The notes under the pieces are model-generated. The model did not search any database. It saw only the letters and a program-made list of their open reading frames with translations, and was not told the origin of the DNA. A DNA stretch of 64,000 nt from Coprobacillus sp. CAG:698 (lineage in GTDB: Bacteria; Bacillota_I; Bacilli_A; ML615J-28; CAG-698). Positions 1-8,369 of this stretch are shown here, one piece after another. The stretch covers positions 62,001 to 126,000 of the forward strand of contig HF988732.1 in the NCBI GenBank assembly GCA_000431235.1, written 5' to 3'. Position numbers and translations under genes: made by a program. Numbering within the stretch: the stretch's first letter is position 1; the number at the start of each line of letters is the position of its first letter.

Positions 1-480
1 GACATCATTATATTCAAGATCCTCTGGAATTGTAATTTTTAAAGTTTTTTCATTACTTTTATTATTCAATTTGTAAATAATAAAATTTAGAATAATTAAG
101 ATGATACTAATAAGAATTGAAAATAAGAGCGCGTATGCGAGATAACCAACACCAGCAATTAGTCCGGTGCACATTGCTCCAAAGAGAGCACAGATTTCTT
201 TAGCATTACCTGGTGCAGAACGAAATCTAACAAGACTAAAAGCTCCAGCAACTGCTACACCTATTCCTAAATTTCCGTTCACCATTAGAATTACAACACA
301 AACGATTGCTGGAAGAAGTATTAAGGAAGATTTAAAAGTTCTTGTAGAGTTAGTTTTGAAAGAATATGCTAAAAAAAGTATTAAGCCAGAAATAATCGAA
401 AAAAGTACGCATAATAGAAATGAACCAACGCTTAATGTGCTTTGGGTACTATTTTGTAAGATACTATCAAATATGTTCAT
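1..480 (-). CDS. DUF4956 family membrane protein (partial, 3' end outside window)
   Basis: Hand translation of the complement from the ATG at 480 gives 160 codons open to the window edge, so the C-terminus is missing. Residues about 17-39, 51-68 and 98-136 are hydrophobic and likely membrane segments. The block GNLGIGVAVAGAFSLVRF (about 69-86), followed by RSAPGNAKEI, is the hallmark of the DUF4956 family. Members are commonly found beside VTC-domain proteins, as here; the biochemical function is unknown. The start overlaps the end of the VTC gene by 14 nt and has a strong ribosome site (AAAGGAGG on the minus strand, about 486-494), which suggests translational coupling. It is the last visible gene of the minus-strand unit that begins with the response regulator. 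Confidence 0.85.
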   Translation of the reverse strand, partial: MNIFDSILQNSTQSTLSVGSFLLCVLFSIISGLILFLAYSFKTNSTRTFKSSLILLPAIVCVVILMVNGNLGIGVAVAGAFSLVRFRSAPGNAKEICALFGAMCTGLIAGVGYLAYALLFSILISIILIILNFIIYKLNNKSNEKTLKITIPEDLEYNDV

Positions 481-1192
481 AATTTTCCTCCTTTATTATA
501 GACATATAAGCTTTTCCGTATTTAGAAAAGGAAGTTTGATAAATTTTTTCTTTTGAAAGGAAATTTGTAAGCCATAGTGGATAATTACTAGCTGTTTTTA
601 TTTCTAATAAAACCATATTATGAGGAAGTATTTCTTTTCCATAAATAGTGGATTTGAAGGTTAAATCATAGTCACGATATATTATGTTTGAATCAAATGT
701 TATTCTAAGATTTTCATCATTATTAGATATATAGGCTACTCTATCATATGATAGAAAAACGCTTGGCTTTAAATTTTTGTATAAATTTGTAAAGTATTCA
801 ATTTCAGAGATAATCTGTTTGTTAGTGATATTTGTTTTTATGAATGAGACGTTATTTAAATTATTTAAGTTGTTTATATTAAGTGAGTAATTAATTCTCG
901 TACGTCTCTTATAAACAATACCATCATATTTCTTTTTGATTTCAATAAAAACATTATCAGGATTACTAGATACTCCATAAGTTCTTATTCTAAGTTTTTC
1001 TTTATATATTGGTTTTTCAAGAGAACGACGAATTAAGTAATAGTTAGGTGTATCAAAGTATATATTGCAAATGGTACTTTTTCCAAAATCATCAGGTTTA
1101 GTATATGCATTTATGTAATCAATCATTTTAATGTATTGTTCTTCAGTAAGAAGATATTTTTGTTCGTACCTCTTAAAAATATCTTTAATCAT
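467..1192 (-). CDS. VTC-domain (polyphosphate polymerase-like) protein
   Basis: The 241-residue product is a stand-alone VTC domain, the cytosolic catalytic fold of the yeast vacuolar polyphosphate polymerase and a triphosphate-tunnel fold. The tunnel-lining basic and acidic pattern is visible: RYEQKYLL near the N-terminus, KEKLRIRTYG at about 65-74, an E-x-K strand (VFIEIKKK), KRRTRI, SYDRVAY, and LLEIKT near the C-terminus. Bacterial VTC proteins of this size usually sit next to DUF4956, as here. Polyphosphate synthesis is known for yeast Vtc4 but is inference for this protein. The ribosome site AGGAGG (1198-1203 complement) overlaps the stop of the upstream kinase gene. The gene ends in TGA, which argues for the standard code. 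Confidence 0.85.
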   Translation of the reverse strand: MIKDIFKRYEQKYLLTEEQYIKMIDYINAYTKPDDFGKSTICNIYFDTPNYYLIRRSLEKPIYKEKLRIRTYGVSSNPDNVFIEIKKKYDGIVYKRRTRINYSLNINNLNNLNNVSFIKTNITNKQIISEIEYFTNLYKNLKPSVFLSYDRVAYISNNDENLRITFDSNIIYRDYDLTFKSTIYGKEILPHNMVLLEIKTASNYPLWLTNFLSKEKIYQTSFSKYGKAYMSIIKEENYEHI

Positions 1193-1201
1193 ATTTGCCT
1201 C

Positions 1202-2419
1202 CTATGGTAAGGTAATAGTGATTGTTATTGATTTTCCATCATCACTTTTTATATTAATTTTACCTTTGTGATTATCAATAATACTTTTTGCAATTGATAA
1301 TCCAATTCCGTGGCCACCAGTATTTGAATTCCTTGATGAATCCTTACGATAGAATCTTTCTAAAAGATAATCGTGATTACCAATTTCTATGTTCTCACAA
1401 GTGTTGTAAAAGACTATTTTTTTGTTTTTTTCAGTTTCGCTTAGAGAAACTTTAATTAATCCTTTTTCATTTGTATATTTTAAAGCATTGTCTAAGAGAA
1501 TAGAGAAAAGTTGAGAAATCATATTTATCTCTCCATTATAAGAGATATTATTTGGTATATTTGTTTCAATAGTTTTTCCTTGAGAAATAGCAACACTTTC
1601 AAAACGTTTTATTGAGTCTTCTAAAACTTCACTTAATGAAAAATCTGTAAAAATAACTCTATTAGTTTCATTCATTCGTGATAGCATTAGTAAATCTTCA
1701 GTAAGCTTTGTAAGTCTTGTAACTTGATCCTTTATCGAAGTTATCCATTCGTTTTCGCCAACTTCCATCTCTAAAACATCAGCACTTGCGTCAATAACTG
1801 TTAGTGGAGTTTTTAATTCGTGACTTGCATCAGTTATAAAATGTTTTTGTTTTTCATAACTTTCAGAAATAGGTTTTAAAATTATTTTTGAAGAGAAAAA
1901 AACTAGAAGAAAGATTGTTGTGATTCCTATTAAGCTAAATAACAAACTTGCATATAAAAACTCTCTAAACGTTATAAGATCATGTTGGCAATCAATAAAG
2001 ACGTATAGTGTTTCTGTGTCTCTTGTTTTTGACTGATAACGATAATTTTTAAAGAAACCTTTAGTTTTAGAATTGTTATAAAGAGATGTTGCATATGATT
2101 CCGCAGATAGTTCATCTATTGCCGCAATCCTATCAATATTTACTTTTATAACTTCACCATTATTATTGAAAGTTACTGAGAAATATCTCGTTTCAAAAGG
2201 AGCTTCAGGAGACATTTTATTATCCGGAGGCATTATTTTATTGTCCTTTTCTCTAGGAAATATTCCATTGTTATTTATGATTAATTCTAATTTTTCATCA
2301 GCCCTTTTTACAATCGAAGAGTAGTTGTGAATATTAATAATTCCAATTATTATAGCAATTACAAATGTTAGTGAGAACATAGATATAAGAATAAATTTTT
2401 GTCTTAATTTTTTAATCAT
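1202..2419 (-). CDS. Sensor histidine kinase (HisKA/HATPase)
   Basis: A membrane sensor kinase that should autophosphorylate on His200 (ASHELKTP) and pass the phosphate to the response regulator encoded just upstream. From the chosen start it has 405 residues: membrane helix about 9-30, an extracytoplasmic loop of about 120 residues, a second helix about 154-176, HisKA about 190-255, N-box around Asn311 (DNALKYTNE), and the G-box GGHGIGLSIAK about 368-378. The G1 region reads YNTCENI rather than D-x-G-x-G, a variation seen in some Gram-positive kinases. A longer reading frame starts at 2443, but the ATG at 2419 has the ribosome site AAGGTGATAACA in front of it and overlaps the regulator's TAA stop by 8 nt, so it is preferred. 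The stimulus is not evident. Confidence 0.92.
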   Translation of the reverse strand: MIKKLRQKFILISMFSLTFVIAIIIGIINIHNYSSIVKRADEKLELIINNNGIFPREKDNKIMPPDNKMSPEAPFETRYFSVTFNNNGEVIKVNIDRIAAIDELSAESYATSLYNNSKTKGFFKNYRYQSKTRDTETLYVFIDCQHDLITFREFLYASLLFSLIGITTIFLLVFFSSKIILKPISESYEKQKHFITDASHELKTPLTVIDASADVLEMEVGENEWITSIKDQVTRLTKLTEDLLMLSRMNETNRVIFTDFSLSEVLEDSIKRFESVAISQGKTIETNIPNNISYNGEINMISQLFSILLDNALKYTNEKGLIKVSLSETEKNKKIVFYNTCENIEIGNHDYLLERFYRKDSSRNSNTGGHGIGLSIAKSIIDNHKGKINIKSDDGKSITITITLP

Positions 2420-3107
2420 TGTTATCACCTTGGGTAGTATCATATTCTAAAGTGTAACCAATATTTCTAATTGCCTTTATTTTAACTTTGGAATTAAGAA
2501 TTTTAAGTTTTTTTCTTAGATAACAAATATAAGTCCAAACAACATTCATTTCTGATTCAGAATCAAATCCCCATATTTTATCCATAAATTTATCAATGGA
2601 AATCATAATATTTGGGCTTAGCATAAACATTTCCATCATTTGGAATTCTTTATTGCTTAACCTTAAAGATAAATCATTTGCTTTGAGTTCGAATGAAAGT
2701 TTATTAAGTACTATATCTCCAAATGCAATAATATCATTTTGAACTTGATTTTGTCTTCTTGTAATAGATCTAATTCTTGCAAGTAATTCTTTAGTATTAA
2801 ATGGTTTTGTTAAGTAGTCATCAGCACCATAATCTAATCCTTTAACTTTATCTTCTATTTGAGATTTAGCAGTTAGCATAATTATAGGTACTTTGTTATT
2901 GTTATTTCGGACAGTTCTAAGAACAGTTATGCCATCTATTTTAGGAAGCATAATATCTAAAATAACAGCATCATAAATTCCTGCTTCAAGGTAGTCTAAT
3001 GCTGCTTGTCCGTCATATACACAATCAACGGAGTAGTTATTGTGTTTGAGTATTGTTGCTAGTGCATTTGACAATTGTATTTCATTCTCGACAAGTAATA
3101 GTCTCAT
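2412..3107 (-). CDS. OmpR/PhoB-family response regulator
   Basis: DNA-binding partner of the kinase downstream. The receiver domain (about 1-115) has phosphoacceptor Asp51 (ILDIMLP), Thr79 and Lys101 (LTKPF). The usual acidic pair near the N-terminus reads VENE, so one acidic position is Asn. The C-terminal winged helix (about 130-225) has the OmpR pattern, including NVVWTYICYLRKKLK and IRNIGYTLE. A GTG at 3116 is in frame, but it lies inside the ribosome site AGAGGTGA that precedes the ATG at 3107, so the ATG is the start. It is the first gene of a minus-strand unit with the kinase, VTC and DUF4956 genes, so polyphosphate or envelope genes are its likely co-regulated partners (inference). 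Confidence 0.93.
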   Translation of the reverse strand: MRLLLVENEIQLSNALATILKHNNYSVDCVYDGQAALDYLEAGIYDAVILDIMLPKIDGITVLRTVRNNNNKVPIIMLTAKSQIEDKVKGLDYGADDYLTKPFNTKELLARIRSITRRQNQVQNDIIAFGDIVLNKLSFELKANDLSLRLSNKEFQMMEMFMLSPNIMISIDKFMDKIWGFDSESEMNVVWTYICYLRKKLKILNSKVKIKAIRNIGYTLEYDTTQGDNND

Positions 3108-3129
3108 ATTTATCACCTCTTATAGTAAT

Positions 3130-3154
3130 ATTATAATACATTTGTTTTAAATGT
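3130..3154 (-). promoter_or_regulatory. Putative promoter -10 and palindromic operator of the two-component operon
   Basis: On the minus strand TATAAT lies at 3135-3130, about 23 nt before the regulator start. Immediately upstream is a perfect inverted repeat, ACATTT-5 nt-AAATGT (3138-3154), which would overlap the spacer and -35 region. No good -35 hexamer is visible. The palindrome could be an autoregulatory site (inference). Confidence 0.4.
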
Positions 3155-3196
3155 AGTTTAAAAAATAAATTTTTTGGTAAAAGAATTATTTAATAC

Positions 3197-3225
3197 TTGT
3201 AAATAAAATAAAATAATAGTAAAAT
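3197..3225 (+). promoter_or_regulatory. Putative sigma-A promoter of malQ
   Basis: TTGTAA (3197-3202), a 17-nt spacer and TAAAAT (3220-3225), 31 nt before the malQ start. The region is very AT-rich, so chance matches are possible. Confidence 0.4.
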
Positions 3226-3256
3226 AAATTAATAAATATTAAAAGAAAGGTTTATT

Positions 3257-4741
3257 ATGCGTAAAAGTGGAATATTACTTCATATAACTTCATTAGATAG
3301 TCCATATGGTATTGGTACCATTGGAAAAAGTGCTTTTGATTTTATTGATTTTCTAAATAGGTCAAAGGTTAAATGCTGGCAAATATTGCCTATTGGTCAT
3401 ACATCGTTTGGTGATTCACCGTATCAGACTTTTTCGGCATTTGCTGGAAATCCATATATGATTGATTTAGATGCATTAGTTACTGAAGGTCTCCTTACAA
3501 CAGAAGAGGTTTTGCCATTTAAGGTGAATGTAGGTAAAGTTGATTATGAAAATCTATATAATACAAGATTTAGTTTATTTTCAAAGGCCTTTACTAGATT
3601 TTTTAAAATTCATAAAAATAAAGAATATGAACACTTTAAAGATAAAAATAGTTATTGGCTTGATGATTATGCTTTGTTTATGACCTTAAAGAATAAATAT
3701 CATGGAGCGCCATGGTTTATGTGGGATGATGAATATAAATTTCGTAACGAACAAGCTTTGACTGAGATTTCTTTGTTTCATAATGAAAAAATAGAATATT
3801 GGAAGTTTATTCAATATGAATTCTTTAAGCAATGGGATAAATTAAAGAAATATGCTTCAAAAAATGATATAGAAATTATCGGTGATTTGCCAATTTATGT
3901 TGCTTATGATTCGGTAGATGTTTGGGCTGAACCGACAAATTTCTTAGTAAAGGATGATTTAACATTAGACGTTGTTGCTGGTGTACCACCTGACTATTTT
4001 TCTCAAGATGGACAGTTATGGGGTAATCCTATATATGACTATAAGAAAATGGAAAAAGATAACTATACTTGGTGGATTAGAAGAATAGATAAGGCATTCT
4101 CATTATTTGATTATGTGAGGATTGATCATTTTCGTGGTTTTGAGGCTTATTATGCAATTGATGCTAAAGCAAAAACTGCTAGAGATGGTAGATGGCATAA
4201 AGGTCCAGGAATTGCTCTATTTGAAGAAATTAGAAGACAACTTGGTGATAAAAAGATTATCGCTGAGGATCTAGGACTCTTAACAAAAGAAGTATATGAA
4301 CTTCTAGAGGCCACTGGGTTTCCAGGCATGAAAATCTTACAATTTGCTTTTGACCCATATAATGATAATCCATATTTGCCTCATAATACTATTAAAAATA
4401 GTATTTATTATACAGGTACTCATGATAATATGACGTTAAGAGAATGGATTGAATCATTAGAAGGATTACAAAAAGATTATGTTTATGAATATTGTAATGT
4501 AAATAAAAATGAAAAAGATGCAGATGACAAATTACTAGATGCTTTAATAAGAATAGCATTAGGCACAAGTAGTGATATGTGCATTATTCCTTTAACTGAT
4601 TACTTGAAATTAGGAAGTAAAGGAAGGATGAATACTCCTTCAAAAGCTTATGGCAATTGGACGTTTAGAGTAACTGAACCTCTAACAGAAGAATTAAGTG
4701 AATATATTTATAAACTAAATAAGATATATAAAAGAATATAA
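3257..4741 (+). CDS. malQ: 4-alpha-glucanotransferase (amylomaltase, GH77)
   Basis: Transfers alpha-1,4-glucan segments between maltodextrins, releasing glucose; a cytoplasmic enzyme of glycogen or maltodextrin turnover. The 494 residues match the usual bacterial length of about 500. Visible GH77 features are the N-terminal PYGIGTIGKSAFDF, the CWQILPIGHT / GDSPYQ motif, the nucleophile in RIDHFRGFE (Asp about 290), the acid/base in IIAEDLG (Glu about 337) and the third carboxylate in TGTHDN (Asp about 390). AGAAAGG precedes the ATG. It is divergent from the two-component unit and seems to be a single gene, because the next gene has its own promoter. No other maltodextrin genes are in the window. 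Confidence 0.97.
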   Translation: MRKSGILLHITSLDSPYGIGTIGKSAFDFIDFLNRSKVKCWQILPIGHTSFGDSPYQTFSAFAGNPYMIDLDALVTEGLLTTEEVLPFKVNVGKVDYENLYNTRFSLFSKAFTRFFKIHKNKEYEHFKDKNSYWLDDYALFMTLKNKYHGAPWFMWDDEYKFRNEQALTEISLFHNEKIEYWKFIQYEFFKQWDKLKKYASKNDIEIIGDLPIYVAYDSVDVWAEPTNFLVKDDLTLDVVAGVPPDYFSQDGQLWGNPIYDYKKMEKDNYTWWIRRIDKAFSLFDYVRIDHFRGFEAYYAIDAKAKTARDGRWHKGPGIALFEEIRRQLGDKKIIAEDLGLLTKEVYELLEATGFPGMKILQFAFDPYNDNPYLPHNTIKNSIYYTGTHDNMTLREWIESLEGLQKDYVYEYCNVNKNEKDADDKLLDALIRIALGTSSDMCIIPLTDYLKLGSKGRMNTPSKAYGNWTFRVTEPLTEELSEYIYKLNKIYKRI

Positions 4742-4751
4742 TTTATATTTC

Positions 4752-4780
4752 TTGTTTTCTGTAGGTTTTTAGTGTATAAT
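4752..4780 (+). promoter_or_regulatory. Putative sigma-A promoter of the amidase gene
   Basis: TTGTTT (4752-4757), a 17-nt spacer and a perfect TATAAT (4775-4780). Transcription would start near 4787, which rules out the in-frame upstream ATG at 4772 and supports the ATG at 4811. Confidence 0.6.
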
Positions 4781-4810
4781 ATAACTAGTATTATGTGCGA
4801 GGTAAAAGAT

Positions 4811-6871
4811 ATGAAAAAAATTATTCTGTTTTTAGTAATGATGCTTTCTTTAGTTTTGATAGGTTGTACTAGTAATACTCAAGAGAAAATTAATTTTGAT
4901 AAAACTAGTATTAAAATTAAAGTTGGAGAAACATATAAACTTGAAATAAAAGAAGATGTTTCTTTAAAAGCTGTAGATGAAACAATTGTAAAAGTTAAAA
5001 GTGAAGAAAAAGAAATTGAAGGATTATCAAAAGGTGAAACAACTTTAGAAATAATCTTAAAGAGTAATGAAGATGTAAAAATTGAAGTTAAAGTTATTGT
5101 CTTAGAAAAAGAAAAAACAGAATATACAATTTCTTATGAACTTGATGGCGGTTCTTGTGATGAGTTAATTACATCATTTAAAGATGGTGATAAAATAACT
5201 TTACCAACACCTCAAAAAGAAGGATATGATTTTGTTGGTTGGTTTGAAAAAGATGTTGAAGTTACAACTATTGAAAACAAAAATTATATTTTAACTGCAA
5301 AGTGGATTAAAAATGTTTTTGAAATTGAATTTGATACAGATGGTGGTTTGCTTCCAGAATCTTTTGAGAAAATCATTAAGTTTAGTAAAGATGAAAAAGT
5401 TGAACTTCCTGTTCCAACAAAAGAAAATTATGTTTTTCTTGGCTGGTTTGAAGATGGAAAAGAAGTTGTTTCGATTGCAAATAAAGACTATAAATTAACT
5501 GCTAAGTGGGAAAAATTAGCTCCGCAAAGTGTAGTTATAGAAATGTCATCTGTTTCAGAAACTTATTATAAAGGTGATTCTATAAAACTCGTATATAAAG
5601 TTTTACCTGAGGGAGTTAGTCAAAAAGTTAAAATCAGAGCAATTAATCCAACAACAGCAAAAGTAGATGAAAATGGCGAAATAAGCATTATCTCTTCTGG
5701 GCAAGCAACATTTAAAGTTTCATGTCTTGAAAACCTTGCTATTTCCTCTACAATAACAATTACTGTAAAAAACTATATGGATCCGTATAAATGGTTAGAT
5801 AGCATTCAAATTTCTAATCCAGTTGCTAAGAAAGTTAAAGCATATGATTCTTATGCGGGATATGATACATATGTACTTGGAAGCATAATTTATTTAATGT
5901 TTGAAGATATTGAAGTTATACAAAATATGATTCCTGAAGGAAATGGTAACAGACCTGGTAAGACAACTAATGGAAATACGTTTAGTGCTCGTTATGTAAC
6001 TTTCCATGATGTAGGTGCAAGTGGAACTGCAAAATCAACTTCAAATTATTGCGTAGGCAAAACAACTGAAGTATCATGGCATTATACAACTGGTAATGAT
6101 GGTATTTATCAACAATTACCACTTGATGAAGTTGGGTATCATGCTGGCGATGGCACAAGAGTAGCTTTACAATTCTTAGATTCTGGTGTTAAAGCTTTAG
6201 ATAAAGATCATAAACCTGGCAAGATTACTATTAATCAAACAACTGGATATTTTGAAGTAAATGGAATACAAACTAAGATTAAAGCTCCTTTAAGCGGAGA
6301 TGGAGATATTGTTAAGAATACTGAACTACCTAATGATACAGGAATTAATAATTATGTAGATGAAAAAACTGGCAATTATATGATAAGTAACACTTGGTGG
6401 AGTCAAACATATCAAACGCTTGGAAATTATGGTGGTAATTTAAATAGCATTGGTATTGAATCGGCTGTTAATAAAGGATCTAATCTATGGTATACATGGA
6501 CTAAATCGGCTAAGTTAATTGCTACTATCATACTTCCTGAAACAAGACTATTACCACGAGATGTTAAACAACATAACACATTTAGTGGAAAAAACTGTCC
6601 TCAAACAATGCGTATGGCTCACTTGTGGCCTGAATTCATGAATATGATAAATGCTGAATATGAAAGAAAAACACAATTCTTAAACTTTAGTTTTGAGTTA
6701 ATCTGTGATAGCCCATATGTTATGAAAAATGGGCTAATAGATCCTAACAATCTTCCTGAAAAAGCAACAGAAATTTCATATAGTGTAAGAATGATAAACA
6801 AAAAAGAAAATATTGATGAGACTAGAACATATAAAACAGTGATCCCTGCAAAGTCTAGTATTACATATTAA
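4811..6871 (+). CDS. Lipoprotein N-acetylmuramoyl-L-alanine amidase with InlB-type repeats
   Basis: A predicted surface lipoprotein of 686 residues: signal peptide ending in VLIGC (lipidated Cys19), then two Flg_new/InlB B-type repeats (about 105-165 and 170-236, each ending in L-T-A-K-W), a Big_2-like Ig domain (about 240-320), and a C-terminal zinc amidase (Amidase_2/PGRP fold, about 355-620). The probable zinc ligands are His399 (FHDVG), His588 (QHNTF) and Cys596 (KNCPQ); GYHAGDG (about 443-449) is the usual loop after the second strand. It should cleave the bond between MurNAc and the stem peptide, for cell-wall remodelling, lysis of competitors or peptidoglycan recycling. The promoter at 4752 and the ribosome site GAGG before 4811 decide the start. 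Confidence 0.82.
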   Translation: MKKIILFLVMMLSLVLIGCTSNTQEKINFDKTSIKIKVGETYKLEIKEDVSLKAVDETIVKVKSEEKEIEGLSKGETTLEIILKSNEDVKIEVKVIVLEKEKTEYTISYELDGGSCDELITSFKDGDKITLPTPQKEGYDFVGWFEKDVEVTTIENKNYILTAKWIKNVFEIEFDTDGGLLPESFEKIIKFSKDEKVELPVPTKENYVFLGWFEDGKEVVSIANKDYKLTAKWEKLAPQSVVIEMSSVSETYYKGDSIKLVYKVLPEGVSQKVKIRAINPTTAKVDENGEISIISSGQATFKVSCLENLAISSTITITVKNYMDPYKWLDSIQISNPVAKKVKAYDSYAGYDTYVLGSIIYLMFEDIEVIQNMIPEGNGNRPGKTTNGNTFSARYVTFHDVGASGTAKSTSNYCVGKTTEVSWHYTTGNDGIYQQLPLDEVGYHAGDGTRVALQFLDSGVKALDKDHKPGKITINQTTGYFEVNGIQTKIKAPLSGDGDIVKNTELPNDTGINNYVDEKTGNYMISNTWWSQTYQTLGNYGGNLNSIGIESAVNKGSNLWYTWTKSAKLIATIILPETRLLPRDVKQHNTFSGKNCPQTMRMAHLWPEFMNMINAEYERKTQFLNFSFELICDSPYVMKNGLIDPNNLPEKATEISYSVRMINKKENIDETRTYKTVIPAKSSITY

Positions 6872-6877
6872 TAACTC

Positions 6878-7333
6878 ATGAGAGAATACGTTGATAAGAT
6901 TAAAAAGATTTTTGCTTCTCAAAATTTCATTAGATATAGAGAAGCAAATGATTCTTTAATAATAGATTCCTTTTATACTGATCCTGTTGCTAATGATCAT
7001 ACAATAGGTGTGATGATTTATAAAACGGAAGATGGAAAACTAAGAATTGATGATATGAAAATGATAGATGAAATACTAGATGTTAATGACATTGATTTAT
7101 CAAATCATCTTCATAAAGAGATTGTTGAGATGCTTTTAAATGCATTTTCATTAAAAGTTGAGGATAAGCATTGCTATCGTGAGTTATATGATATCGATAC
7201 TGATTATGAAAATATAATGAAAAATAAAAATGCTCATTCGTATGTTATTGAAAATATTTTGACTTTCTTTTCTGGAATAGTGGCTTTCGGAAAAATTTCT
7301 GAAATAGTTAATTTGTGTACAAAGAATGAATAA
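6878..7333 (+). CDS. Hypothetical cytoplasmic protein, 151 aa
   Basis: Not recognised. It lies 6 nt after the amidase stop without a clear ribosome site, so translation may be coupled. The product is acidic with no signal peptide or membrane helix. The N-terminal half (SLIIDSFYTDP, then IGVMIYKTEDGKLRIDD) loosely resembles the beta-strand pattern of DUF1828-type proteins ('...DG...ITDDG'), but this is a weak impression. The C-terminal half looks helical. A hairpin terminator follows at 7362, so this is the end of the amidase unit. Confidence 0.6.
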   Translation: MREYVDKIKKIFASQNFIRYREANDSLIIDSFYTDPVANDHTIGVMIYKTEDGKLRIDDMKMIDEILDVNDIDLSNHLHKEIVEMLLNAFSLKVEDKHCYRELYDIDTDYENIMKNKNAHSYVIENILTFFSGIVAFGKISEIVNLCTKNE

Positions 7334-7361
7334 TTTTATGAATGATTAAGTTATGAATAAT

Positions 7362-7393
7362 AAATGAAAGAATATAAAGTTCTTTCATTTTTT
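7362..7393 (+). terminator. Rho-independent terminator
   Basis: Perfect 11-bp stem AAATGAAAGAA / TTCTTTCATTT (7362-7372 and 7380-7390) with a 7-nt loop, followed by T residues. It ends the amidase/151-aa unit. Confidence 0.75.
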
Positions 7394-7476
7394 ATGAAAA
7401 GAAGAAAAATATTTTCAGAAAAAACACAATAATTTTCATAATATATCAAAAATGTATATTAATTTCAAAAAAAGTA

Positions 7477-7485
7477 TGGTATAAT
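7477..7485 (+). promoter_or_regulatory. Extended -10 promoter of the hydrogenase operon
   Basis: TGGTATAAT gives a TGn-extended perfect -10 box; the -35 position (TATTAA at about 7457) is poor. Transcription would start near 7492, just before the ribosome site AAAAGGAG of hydC. Confidence 0.6.
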
Positions 7486-7511
7486 TGTAAGGATGAAAAG
7501 GAGAAATTATT

Positions 7512-8000
7512 ATGAGTGCTAAGTTTGTTTTAAAAGAAGAACAAGTTGCTGAATTAAAGAAAAGAATTAGTGATCACAAACAAAAACCAGGTCCTTTAAT
7601 GCCAACATTACATGATGCTCAAAGTATTTTTGGCTGTATTCCTCTTGAAGTTCAAAAGATAATATCTGAAGAACTAGGTGAAAGTATTGCTAAGATTAAT
7701 GGAGTAGTAACTTTTTATTCTCGTTTCTCTATCGAACCAACTGGGAAACATGTTATAAATGTGTGCCTTGGAACAGCGTGTTATGTTAGAGGTGCTCAAT
7801 TAGTATTAGATGAATTTGCTAATGCTTTAAAAATTAAACCAGGTGAAACTACTGAAGATGGTGAATTCACGTTAGGTGCTACTAGATGTATTGGTGCGTG
7901 TGGGCTTGCCCCTGTATTTACAATAGATGGTCATGTGTATGGCTCTGCAACTCCAAACATGGCTAAGAAAGCCTTGCAAGATTTGTTAAATAATAAATAA
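7512..8000 (+). CDS. hydC: NADH-dependent [FeFe]-hydrogenase, NuoE-like 2Fe-2S subunit
   Basis: The thioredoxin-like [2Fe-2S] subunit that relays electrons between the flavin subunit and the hydrogenase subunit in HydABC complexes. The 162-residue length is typical of NuoE/HydC. The ligands are Cys85 and Cys90 (VCLGTAC) and Cys126 and Cys130 (RCIGAC), with the usual GVVTFYSRF and GLAPVFTIDG around them. It is the first gene of a tightly packed operon that carries hydB and hydA further down. AAAAGGAG before the ATG supports the start. In such complexes NADH and reduced ferredoxin are oxidised together to make H2, or the reverse. Bifurcation here is inferred from the subunit set. Confidence 0.95.
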   Translation: MSAKFVLKEEQVAELKKRISDHKQKPGPLMPTLHDAQSIFGCIPLEVQKIISEELGESIAKINGVVTFYSRFSIEPTGKHVINVCLGTACYVRGAQLVLDEFANALKIKPGETTEDGEFTLGATRCIGACGLAPVFTIDGHVYGSATPNMAKKALQDLLNNK

Positions 8001-8001
8001 G

Positions 8002-8346
8002 ATGATTGGTTATAAAAAAGTATTCGATTTAATTAACTTTGATTTTTTAGATGCTTTATATGATGCCAAATCAGAAAGGACTTATTACAAAGTGTATTGT
8101 TCCGATTTAATGGGATTTGCTTTAGGACATATAAAGAATGAAAACACAATTCTTTGCACTATAATTAATAGTGTAAATACAGTTGCTGTAGCAGCAAAAC
8201 TACATTTGCCTGCAATAATTTACTGTGAGAATGTCATTCCTACAAAGGAAGTAATCGAATATGCCAAAAAAGAAAACATTAGCTTATTTATTTCTAAGCT
8301 AAATACATATGAAACAGCAAAAATAATTGATTGTGATTTAAATTAA
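8002..8346 (+). CDS. DRTGG-domain-like small protein of the hydrogenase operon
   Basis: A 114-residue soluble protein starting 1 nt after the hydC stop. The central and C-terminal part (VNTVAVAAKLHLPAIIYCEN, then EVIEYAKKENISLFIS and NTYETAKI) follows the DRTGG-domain layout: a small Ala-rich helix, an I-I-hydrophobic strand, 'E-x-(A)-x-x-x-x-I' and a final 'T-x-E-x-A' helix. DRTGG-type genes are known neighbours of NADH-linked [FeFe]-hydrogenases in clostridia; the domain may bind a nucleotide or act in regulation. The exact role is unknown. No strong ribosome site is visible, so coupling to hydC is likely. Confidence 0.68.
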   Translation: MIGYKKVFDLINFDFLDALYDAKSERTYYKVYCSDLMGFALGHIKNENTILCTIINSVNTVAVAAKLHLPAIIYCENVIPTKEVIEYAKKENISLFISKLNTYETAKIIDCDLN

Positions 8347-8369
8347 TAAATACTTTATAGGGAATTATT

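Noticed and set aside
167..556. Plus-strand open frame of 129 codons
   Set aside because: It lies opposite the DUF4956 and VTC genes, whose protein motifs are clear; no ribosome site or family match.
4772..4810. Upstream ATG of the amidase gene
   Set aside because: It lies inside the predicted promoter (-10 at 4775-4780) and would disturb the signal peptide.
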